From NCBI GenBank assembly GCA_003576745.1, contig QEVR01000002.1, forward strand, positions 111,874-175,873: a stretch of 64,000 bases of DNA, read 5' to 3'. The translations under genes and the position numbers were made by a program. This document shows, in pieces, positions 18,402 through 25,243 of the stretch; position 1 is the first letter of the stretch; each line of letters opens with the position of its first letter. This stretch comes from Candidatus Uhrbacteria bacterium (GTDB lineage Bacteria; Patescibacteriota; Patescibacteriia; 2-12-FULL-60-25). Under the pieces are notes generated by a model. It had not been told where the DNA came from and made no database searches. It saw nothing but the letters and a program-made list of their open reading frames with translations.

Positions 18402-18430
18402 AGCGTATCAACTCCCTGAAAGGGCGTCAA
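18402..18430 (-). promoter_or_regulatory. greA promoter
   Basis: Minus-strand TTGACG, 17-bp spacer, TACGCT with an extended TGA. The -35 overlaps the last codon of the PBP2 gene; predicted start near 18395 gives a ~49-nt leader consisting largely of the hairpin. Confidence 0.6.
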
Positions 18431-20355
18431 CGAGACCCCCGTAGAGCATACCAGGCGCGGAAAATGTCCCCGGCGACGGGGACGGCATAGGTCGATCCTT
18501 CATTTCCTTCCTCCAGCAGGACAACAACGGCAATTTCCGGCTGATCGAACGGCGCATATCCGATAAACCAGGCATGGTTCGACCGATCATTTCGCCACTG
18601 GGCTGTTCCGGTTTTCCCGGCAACCGGAACAGGGAGACCGGCAAGAGCGCGTCCCGATCCCAATGTAACCGTGTCGCGCATGCCAAGGCGCACAGCCGTC
18701 CAGGCGGATGATTCGGCGTTTACACGCTCCGGCTCGGCAGGCTGCGCGCCTCTGACGATATACGGCAACACGAGGTTCCCGCCGTTTGCAATCACGGCGG
18801 TAAGACGCGCCATTTGCAGAGGCGTGACAAGCAAGTCTCCCTGCCCGATGGAAAGGTTGTACGTATCTCCGATATACCAACGTTCTCCCTTAACCTGCTC
18901 TTTCCATTCCATAGAAGGAACATGTCCGGCTGCCTCACCCGGAACATCAATGCCGCTCGCCGATCCAAGTCCGAATGCTCGCATCCAAAACGTAAGACGA
19001 TCCACGCCGAGGCCGTGAAACTGTTCATAGCCCCCGCCCACATAGTAAAAAAACGTATTCACGGACCAGGCGATCGCACGCCGGACATTCGTAGGGCCGT
19101 GACCGCCTGCCGCCCAGTCCGGAAAAAACCATGGTCCCACACGAATGCCGCCGACGGATAATACCGTGGTGTTCGGCGTAATAATTCCCTCCTGCAATCC
19201 GGCGAGCGCAATGAGCGGTTTTATGGTGGATCCGGACGGAAACTGGCCCGCCCAGGCCCGCGGGAACAGCGGACGTTGTTCATTCGACACGAGCTCCCCA
19301 TACAGGGTGCTGGATACGCGCCCGGCGAACATATTGTTGTCATACGCGGGCAATGAGACGACGGACAGAATGGAGCCGTCTCGGACATCCATAACGATTG
19401 CGCTCGCGCGCGTTACCTTTGCTTTCTCCATCCCGCGTCGGAGCGCTTCTTCCACGGAGCGCTGGAGACGAATGTCGATCGTGAGATCCACGTCCGTGCC
19501 GTCCGAGGGCGCAACATCTCCAACGACGGCGCGCGGCCTCCCGAGCGAATCCACTTCCAAGCGACGTTCCCCTAACATGCCGCGAAGGAGCTCCTCATAC
19601 GAACGTTCAATGCCGGTTTTGCCGATTTCATCCGTGCGACGATATCCGTCTGAACGCTTTTCTGCATACTCCTCCGGTGAAATGGCGCCGACATACCCAA
19701 GAACATGCGACAAGGACGGAATAGTGTCCGAAAACGGGTACTGTCGTTTTGCCGCGATAATAAGCGAAACGCCGGAGAGCTCGGGAAGCTTTACCTGAAG
19801 CGCCAGGGCCCGCTCATAGCTAACATCGCGCGCAACCTCCACCCATTCATCCGGCTTGGTTCCCGTAGATGACAGCGTATGTTCGATATCGTCGGACGTG
19901 AAACCGACGATACGCGCTACAAGCGCGATGGTGTCGGACCGTTCTTCCGGATCCCTCGGAAGATCCGCCTCGCGCATACGAACATGAAACGCGGGAATAT
20001 TTTCCGCCAAAACTTCCCCGTTCCTGTCGCGGATAATCCCGCGCCTCGCGGGGATGATTTCCGTCCGAAAGCGATTATCGTCCGCGCGGGCGCGATAGGT
20101 GTCCCCTTCCACAACCTGCATCCATGCCGCCTTCCCGAAAAGAACCCCGAGCACCAAACAGGCAAAACCGAACGACAGCAACAGGCGGTGGGACGGAATC
20201 CCGGCCCCGACAAACACGCGCGCATCCCCGAGCGTCCCGACGTCTTCCTCGAACAGAATCTCATGGCGAATGACTTCCGCGTGTTCTACGTCAACCCGCA
20301 ATGCGCCGGATCCCTGATTCTGCAGACGGAAGACATCGTCCGAATTTTGTTTCAT
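18427..20355 (-). CDS. mrdA: penicillin-binding protein 2 (elongasome transpeptidase)
   Basis: 642 residues. A ~55-residue cytoplasmic tail, longer than usual, precedes one transmembrane helix (~57-78); then the pedestal domain (PARRGIIRDRNGEVLAENIPAF, residues ~102-124) and the transpeptidase domain with SxxK (Ser376-Thr-Ile-Lys379), SVN and KTGTAQ. It crosslinks peptidoglycan for cell elongation outside the membrane. It is last of mreB-mreC-mreD-mrdA, the classic rod-shape operon, starting 5 nt after the mreD stop. Confidence 0.95.
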   Translation of the reverse strand: MKQNSDDVFRLQNQGSGALRVDVEHAEVIRHEILFEEDVGTLGDARVFVGAGIPSHRLLLSFGFACLVLGVLFGKAAWMQVVEGDTYRARADDNRFRTEIIPARRGIIRDRNGEVLAENIPAFHVRMREADLPRDPEERSDTIALVARIVGFTSDDIEHTLSSTGTKPDEWVEVARDVSYERALALQVKLPELSGVSLIIAAKRQYPFSDTIPSLSHVLGYVGAISPEEYAEKRSDGYRRTDEIGKTGIERSYEELLRGMLGERRLEVDSLGRPRAVVGDVAPSDGTDVDLTIDIRLQRSVEEALRRGMEKAKVTRASAIVMDVRDGSILSVVSLPAYDNNMFAGRVSSTLYGELVSNEQRPLFPRAWAGQFPSGSTIKPLIALAGLQEGIITPNTTVLSVGGIRVGPWFFPDWAAGGHGPTNVRRAIAWSVNTFFYYVGGGYEQFHGLGVDRLTFWMRAFGLGSASGIDVPGEAAGHVPSMEWKEQVKGERWYIGDTYNLSIGQGDLLVTPLQMARLTAVIANGGNLVLPYIVRGAQPAEPERVNAESSAWTAVRLGMRDTVTLGSGRALAGLPVPVAGKTGTAQWRNDRSNHAWFIGYAPFDQPEIAVVVLLEEGNEGSTYAVPVAGDIFRAWYALRGSR

Positions 20356-20359
20356 ACGG

Positions 20360-20902
20360 CTATGTGCGCCACAAAGGAATACGACCGGCCTCCGGCCGCG
20401 AAATCGGCGGGAGAAAACGCCTGGTAAATGCCGCGAAGCCCATAAAAACCGCCGTCATGACGATTGCCATCCACAAAAGTTCCGCAAATATGAATGTATG
20501 GGGTTCTTCGACAACCATACGTCCCCCGAAACGGAACAATCCTTCAACCCCCAAGAGCAGCAGGCGATCCAAAAGGACGGCCACGCCCCCCATGGCATAT
20601 GCTCCGATGAGCGAGCGATTCGTAAGAACGTTCTGCGAAAGTGCATGCAGCAGAAGGGCAATCATGACGTACCGGAGGGAAACAAGCCCCGAATTCGACG
20701 GCAAGAGCACATCCTGAACGACGCCCGTTACAAGCGCGGCCGTTATGGCGCGCTCTTCCGTGGAATACACTGCCAGCACGAGCACGAGCGGCAAACTGAA
20801 CTGAATGGCCTCGAATCCTCCGGGAAGCCAGGTGGCGATTGTCGAATCCCAATACCCTGCAGCAAGGGCAAGAAGAACGGCGAGAATACGGCGTGACCAC
20901 AT
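20360..20902 (-). CDS. mreD: rod shape-determining protein MreD
   Basis: About 180 residues with five or six hydrophobic segments (ILAVLLALAAGYW, SLPLVLVLAVYS, ALVTGVVQDVLLPS, YVMIALLLHALSQ, GVAVLLDRLLLLG, WMAIVMTAVFMGF). Position between mreC and PBP2 and the DxxxP-like GVVQDVLLPSNSG identify it as MreD, the elongasome membrane subunit. ATG 20902 lies 13 bp after the mreC stop and is preferred to the overlapping upstream Met. Confidence 0.85.
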   Translation of the reverse strand: MWSRRILAVLLALAAGYWDSTIATWLPGGFEAIQFSLPLVLVLAVYSTEERAITAALVTGVVQDVLLPSNSGLVSLRYVMIALLLHALSQNVLTNRSLIGAYAMGGVAVLLDRLLLLGVEGLFRFGGRMVVEEPHTFIFAELLWMAIVMTAVFMGFAAFTRRFLPPISRPEAGRIPLWRT

Positions 20903-20915
20903 ATGCGATATGGCA

Positions 20916-21713
20916 TTAGGAGCCCGGGATGACAATGGCGACCAATTCCAGCCGTTCCAAAGGAGCCAGTGGTTCGATCACGGCATTTTTAAAAGGATCC
21001 GTCGGCTTGGCTTCCACGTCATTGACGATGCCGACGATGAGATTCGGCGGAACGCGCTCCTCGGTGCCCGCCGTTACTATGACATTGTCACGCTCGAGCG
21101 GTTGAGACTGCGGGACGAGGGTAAAATGCGCTGCGCCATTTCCCCGTCCTTCAACAACACCTGACAATCTGTCTGCGCCGCTCACCTTGGATGCGACGCG
21201 GCTCCGAATATCGCTGAGCAGCATAACGCTCGCAGTTCTCTCGCCGATGCTCAAGATTTTTCCCGCCAGAATCCCCTCTTCCGTCACAACGGCCTGCCCG
21301 ATCTCTACGCCGTCCTTGGAGCCCCGATCCACGGTGACGACAGCTGTTTGATGGGTAATCGCTCGCGCAATGACCCGTGCGCCAACCGTTTGATACCCTG
21401 TTTCCGTTATAAAATTGGCTTGAGCGCGTAAGGATCGATTTTCCTCCTCTAAGGCGCGCAGCCGTACGTAGTCCACGGCGGTATTCCGCAGGCGCGCCTC
21501 AAGCTCTTCCGCGCGGCGATTCGCCTCGCCTGTTTCGCGATCTAAACGCATCATCCGCCCGATCGAAGCGCCCACGTTCGAGGTAAGGCGGGCCGCAGGA
21601 AGCAGGACTGCACGAACGGTTTCGCGTACGGGTCCGATGAACCCGGCAAGACCGAGGAGGAGCAGCGCCGACAGGCCGAGAAGCCCGATGAACCATGGTC
21701 TGGGTTTCGGCAT
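20916..21713 (-). CDS. mreC: rod shape-determining protein MreC
   Basis: 265 residues: one N-terminal transmembrane helix (~8-28), a coiled coil (residues ~60-100, GEANRRAEELEARLRN), and two beta-barrel subdomains (ARVIARAITHQTAVVTVDRGSKDGV; VVTEEGILAGKI; VSGADRLSGVVEG; NLIVGIVNDVEA). It scaffolds MreB and PBP2 in the periplasm-facing complex. Starts 21 bp downstream of mreB. Confidence 0.92.
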   Translation of the reverse strand: MPKPRPWFIGLLGLSALLLLGLAGFIGPVRETVRAVLLPAARLTSNVGASIGRMMRLDRETGEANRRAEELEARLRNTAVDYVRLRALEEENRSLRAQANFITETGYQTVGARVIARAITHQTAVVTVDRGSKDGVEIGQAVVTEEGILAGKILSIGERTASVMLLSDIRSRVASKVSGADRLSGVVEGRGNGAAHFTLVPQSQPLERDNVIVTAGTEERVPPNLIVGIVNDVEAKPTDPFKNAVIEPLAPLERLELVAIVIPGS

Positions 21714-21734
21714 ACCAAAAAAGCGGCGAGATAA

Positions 21735-22781
21735 TTATCGCATGACTTCCTGCAGGGGAATTTCTACGTCATGCAAGAGCTTTGCGTCCTCGAGCAAGAG
21801 TCCGGTCCCGCGTACGACGGCCATGAGCGGTTCATCCGTAATGCGCACAGGAAGGCCGGTCCCCTGCGAAATCGCTCCGTCCATGCCCCGGAGCATCGCG
21901 CCTCCGCCCGTGAGCACAATCCCCCGCCGGTATATGTCCGCTACAAGCTCCGGCGGCGTAATTTCGAGAATGGATTTTACATGCTCGACGATTGCCCGGA
22001 CGGAGCGCCCCATGGCCTCGCGAATCTGCTCGTCGTTCACCGTGATTTCCCGAGGGAGTCCGGACAACAGATCCCGTCCGCGCATGGGCGCTTCGAGCGT
22101 TTCCGCGATATCGATAGCGCTCCCGATGTCGATCTTTATTTCTTCTGCCACTTTTTCGCCGAGAAGGAGATTAAACACTTCGCGCGCATATTGAATGATG
22201 TTCCGATTCAATTCGTCACCCGCTATCGGAATGGATTTTGCCGTCACCACTCCGCTCAAGGAGATCACGGCGATTTCCGTGGTGCCGCCGCCCATGTCAA
22301 TGATCATATTTCCGACAGGATCAGTAATGGGCATGCCGGCGCCGATGGCTGCGGCCATGGGCTCTTCGATTAAATGAACCTCCCGCGCGCCGGCGGACAA
22401 TACCGCATCACCCACCGCCTTCCGCTCCACTTCGGTAACATCCAGAGGAACACCCACAACGACTCTTGGCCTCGGAATGAATGCCGTGGTTTCCCGATGC
22501 AGTTTTTCAAAGAAGTACCGAAGCATTTTTTCCGTAACCTCAAAATCGGCAATAATCCCACGCTGGAGAGGACGGCTTACGAGCACATTCGGGGGCGTCT
22601 TTCCGAGCATGGCGCGGGCTTCATGGCCCACGGCAAGAATCTGGCCATTCCGTGTATTAATGGCAACTACGGATGGCTCATTCACAACAATACCCTGCCC
22701 GCGAGAGTGAATAAGCGTATTTGCGGTGCCAAGGTCTATGCCGAGATCCTTGGAAAGATATCCCATGATCGATCCGAACAT
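21735..22781 (-). CDS. mreB: rod shape-determining protein MreB
   Basis: 348-residue bacterial actin. ATP-binding phosphate 1 is GIDLGTANTLIH (residue ~14), phosphate 2 is IIDMGGGTTEIAVISL, the adenosine motif is VLTGGGAMLRGMD, with VVGVPLDVTEVERKAV between. It polymerises under the membrane to orient wall synthesis. First gene of the mre operon, with promoter 22797-22825 giving a leader of only about 9 nt. Confidence 0.97.
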   Translation of the reverse strand: MFGSIMGYLSKDLGIDLGTANTLIHSRGQGIVVNEPSVVAINTRNGQILAVGHEARAMLGKTPPNVLVSRPLQRGIIADFEVTEKMLRYFFEKLHRETTAFIPRPRVVVGVPLDVTEVERKAVGDAVLSAGAREVHLIEEPMAAAIGAGMPITDPVGNMIIDMGGGTTEIAVISLSGVVTAKSIPIAGDELNRNIIQYAREVFNLLLGEKVAEEIKIDIGSAIDIAETLEAPMRGRDLLSGLPREITVNDEQIREAMGRSVRAIVEHVKSILEITPPELVADIYRRGIVLTGGGAMLRGMDGAISQGTGLPVRITDEPLMAVVRGTGLLLEDAKLLHDVEIPLQEVMR

Positions 22782-22796
22782 AATACGTATGCGGAC

Positions 22797-22825
22797 ATCT
22801 TATGAGCCGTGCGTATTCATGGCAA
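22797..22825 (-). promoter_or_regulatory. mreB operon promoter
   Basis: Minus-strand TTGCCA, 17-bp spacer, TAAGAT; the start point would be near 22790, 9 nt before the ATG. Confidence 0.65.
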
Positions 22826-22919
22826 GGGGCAAATGCATGAACAATATTGAGTTCATTGTGAATCATCGAAAACGCCATTTTGTATCCATTACGTATTCAA
22901 TTTTAAAAAGGCGGATGGC

Positions 22920-22956
22920 ATCCAAAAAAATACAGACCCCGAAATGAACCGGGGCC
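22920..22956 (-). terminator. intrinsic terminator
   Basis: Minus-strand CCCCGGTTCATTTCGGGG hairpin (stem CCCCG/CGGGG) followed after a short gap by a T7 run. It follows the small gene at 22979-23167 and supports that call. Confidence 0.75.
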
Positions 22957-22978
22957 TGGGAGACGAAGTGAAGATGCA

Positions 22979-23167
22979 TTATGGACGCCGCCGAAACATC
23001 GCGCGTCCGGTGATATAGAGTCCCACGCATGCAAAGAGCGAGCCTCCGGCATGTATGATGCCAAACGATCCCGTACGCGTAAGCAGAAGAACGACATTCG
23101 CGGCAATGGTAATCGCGCAAAGAACGAACACAGATGTATCTGAAACACGATGCACGGCAGCGAACAT
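22979..23167 (-). CDS. small two-helix membrane protein
   Basis: 62 residues, two hydrophobic helices (TSVFVLCAITIAANVVLLL and GIIHAGGSLFACVGLYITG) and a basic end (RAMFRRRP). No family recognised. It is bracketed by terminators on both sides (23191-23220 and 22920-22956), so it is probably an independent gene rather than a shadow. Confidence 0.55.
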   Translation of the reverse strand: MFAAVHRVSDTSVFVLCAITIAANVVLLLTRTGSFGIIHAGGSLFACVGLYITGRAMFRRRP

Positions 23168-23190
23168 GTATCAGGCGGAGGCAAATGCGT

Positions 23191-23220
23191 CAAAGGAAAC
23201 CCCGCCGGGAGAGCGGGGTT
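23191..23220 (-). terminator. intrinsic terminator
   Basis: Minus-strand AACCCCGC-TCTCCCG-GCGGGGTT (8-bp stem) followed by TCCTTTG; it ends the membrane protein gene at 23219. Confidence 0.8.
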
Positions 23221-23860
23221 ATGGGAGAATGTTTTTATCGGCAGATTCGGATCCGCTAGATGTAGGCGCCGCCTCGGGGTCGCTGCCTATCGCCGGCGGG
23301 GGCCGCAGGGATGCTCGCCCATCCGCGTCGAGAATGTCCTCTTCAATGCGCGCGCGAGCGTCTCGAAGATGCGCAAGGATTCGTTCTTTTCGACGATATA
23401 CGCGTTCATCGACGCGGCTTTCGTCGAGTTCGGCCTCGAAATCTTCCTCAAGCGACATGTATCGATACCGCATCTCTTTTTTGCGTTCGATATCCGCCTC
23501 TGATAACCGGGGTCCGCGTGCTTCGAGCCGAGACGCAAGACGAATCATGGCGCCGACACCGAGAATCCCCATGAAGTACCATGCCGGAAACAACCAGGAT
23601 TCCAGTCCGACGGCGAACGGGAGTACTGCGGATACGGCGGCGGCCGCAACGAGCGTGAGCGCATAGCCTCGCAGGACGGTTCGCTCATGCATGTCGCGGG
23701 CTTCTTTATAGACTGCAAACGGGACGCATACGGTAGCAATGCATGCCGCTGCTACCGCCTGCGGATAATCCAGACGCAGAATCTTGAGGACGAAGAAATA
23801 CGTAACGGTGGCGAGTCCCGTCATGAGCGCAAGAATGGCAGCGCTTCGAAACGGCCCCAT
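23219..23860 (-). CDS. membrane protein with acidic coiled C-terminal region
   Basis: 213 residues from ATG 23860 (MGPFRSAAILALM); the frame is open to 23959 but the extension lacks sense. Four hydrophobic segments lie in residues ~5-125 (AAILALMTGLATVTYFFVL, AVAAACIATVCVPFAVY, LTLVAAAAVSAVLPFAVG, WLFPAWYFMGILGVGAM). Residues ~130-213 are charged and helical (LSEADIERKKEMRYRYMSLEEDFEAELDES) with a Pro/Ser-rich end. Function unknown. Confidence 0.6.
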   Translation of the reverse strand: MGPFRSAAILALMTGLATVTYFFVLKILRLDYPQAVAAACIATVCVPFAVYKEARDMHERTVLRGYALTLVAAAAVSAVLPFAVGLESWLFPAWYFMGILGVGAMIRLASRLEARGPRLSEADIERKKEMRYRYMSLEEDFEAELDESRVDERVYRRKERILAHLRDARARIEEDILDADGRASLRPPPAIGSDPEAAPTSSGSESADKNILP

Positions 23861-23989
23861 TATGCAATACACCGACTGCTGAAAAAGTGGACAGTCACCT
23901 GTTGTACACCGAATGCGCGAGGATACATGGAAAGGTCCTGCACGACTTGTACCCTCCATGCGCCCGAGACGTCAATCACCGGGGAGTGC

Positions 23990-24275
23990 GTGAGGGAACA
24001 GGTTATGGGTTATGGGGAAGATTATAAATAGAAGCTGTCGGCAATTACAAAAGGGCGAAGGATTCGGGGTTCGGGTTTACTGGTTATTGGTTACGGGGTT
24101 CGGGTTACGGGGCGCATGGCTCACTGCCCATAACCCACGTCCTACGCAACTGCGTCCTACAGGTCGCGGCATGCCGCGCCCCTACATCCTACTCCCCACT
24201 CCCTATTCCGCATCCTACGCACCACGCCTACGTACTCTTTTCGCATCCCGCAACCCGCATACCGTATGGCGCAAG
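23990..24275. repeat. dispersed repeat, long copy paired with 47440-47655
   Basis: Full architecture: G-arm with GGGG/GGG runs (24065-24112), GGCGCATGGCTCAC, CCTACGCAACTGCGTCCTAC, an imperfect palindrome around GCGGCATGCCGC (24166-24177), then a C-arm ending CGCAACCCGCATACCGTATG. From about 24090 to 24275 it is nearly identical to the copy at 47460-47653. It overlaps the 3' end of the next minus-strand gene. Confidence 0.9.
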
Positions 24276-24639
24276 GCTGCAGAAAGAAATACTCGATCAA
24301 TGTTGCAACCGCGATAAAAATAATGATATGCCAAGGCTGGAATGTTCCCGAGCGCGACAGGCTCAAAGAAACAATGGCGACAACGGCAAAAAAGATGCCA
24401 TGCCTGAATGCCGTCCATATTTCCCGTCCGGGAACCGGCCGTTTAAGCAAATAGATCCGTAGAATCGTACCGAGAAGCGTGATCGTTCCAATGAGCGCTA
24501 CCCCGAGCGTTACATAAAACATAAACAGACCGGCGAACCCGGCATCCTTCGGGCTGGTGTTGATAACAATAATCGCCCAGCTTATCCATGCAAACAGCGT
24601 TCCAAGACCCATAAGCGAACAAAACGACGCAATGCTCAT
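24157..24639 (-). CDS. membrane protein with repeat-derived C-terminal tail
   Basis: 160 residues. The first ~118 form three to four hydrophobic helices (ISWAIIVIN, GLFMFYVTLGVALIGTITLLG, GIFFAVVAIVSLSLS, WHIIIFIAVATLIEYFF). The last ~40 residues (from about Arg125, MRKEYVGVVRRMRNREWGVG) are translated from the dispersed repeat, so the ancestral stop was lost or the repeat landed at the 3' end. Start: ATG 24639, with extended -10 TGGTACCAT seven nt upstream and no RBS, hence probably leaderless. Confidence 0.55.
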   Translation of the reverse strand: MSIASFCSLMGLGTLFAWISWAIIVINTSPKDAGFAGLFMFYVTLGVALIGTITLLGTILRIYLLKRPVPGREIWTAFRHGIFFAVVAIVSLSLSRSGTFQPWHIIIFIAVATLIEYFFLQPCAIRYAGCGMRKEYVGVVRRMRNREWGVGCRGAACRDL

Positions 24640-24659
24640 GAGCCATATGGTACCACACC

Positions 24660-24965
24660 CTAAAAGCCCGATCTGCCAATACGTATCGTCCGCACTTTGC
24701 GCTCGCCGAGTTCGCGATTCATTTCATTGATCCAGCTCTCCTGCATACCTCTGATGACATGCGCGGCGGACGGCGTAGCGGTTTCTATGTTAAGCACGCC
24801 TCCCGAAAACGAAACAACGTTTACATGCGCTGCGCGTTCTTCCCCCCAGAGTTGACGCAACTGCTCCTGCGCAGTTTCCACTACCCGAACAGCCGAGACT
24901 TCCGTATCAAGACCGGCCCGTTGTATGGCCTGAGGCAAAATTTTTCTGATGGGCTGGAATGACAT
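24660..24965 (-). CDS. DUF721/DciA-like protein
   Basis: 101 residues resembling the DUF721 (DciA) family: an N-terminal helical part with LRQLWGEERAAHVNVVSFSGGVLNIETATPSAAHVIRGMQESWINEMNRELGE, the typical KH-like core (hydrophobic strand 'GVLNIET', helix with 'W'). DciA recruits the replicative helicase DnaB in bacteria lacking DnaC; a dnaB gene lies at 33110. Identification is from pattern; confidence moderate. Confidence 0.7.
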   Translation of the reverse strand: MSFQPIRKILPQAIQRAGLDTEVSAVRVVETAQEQLRQLWGEERAAHVNVVSFSGGVLNIETATPSAAHVIRGMQESWINEMNRELGERKVRTIRIGRSGF

Positions 24966-24974
24966 GAAAATCAG

Positions 24975-25243
24975 AGGGTTATGGAAATACGGGTAAAGGG
25001 GAATGGGGCTAGCGGCTAGGGAAAGATTGTGAGTGGGGACCTTTAGCTATTGACAAAAGGGCTAAGGGAACAAGTGAATAGTAAGTGGTTATGGGCTTCG
25101 GGCGCATGACTCACGACCAACGAACCTACACACTTACAGACACAAGAGCCAAGGACTAAGGTCGGGTTACGGGTTATACGTTATGGGCGCAAGGCTCATG
25201 GCTCACGGCCACCCCTCCACTCCCTACTCCCAACTGCCTGAAT
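24975..25243. repeat. dispersed repeat copy
   Basis: Gene-free. It carries AAGGGCTAAGGGAACAAGTG, GGGCTTCGGGCGCATGACTC and ACTTACAGACACAAGAGCCA (shared with 17670 and 17819), then GGGTTACGGGTTATACG and CTCCCTACTCCCAACTG before the helicase stop. Confidence 0.75.
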
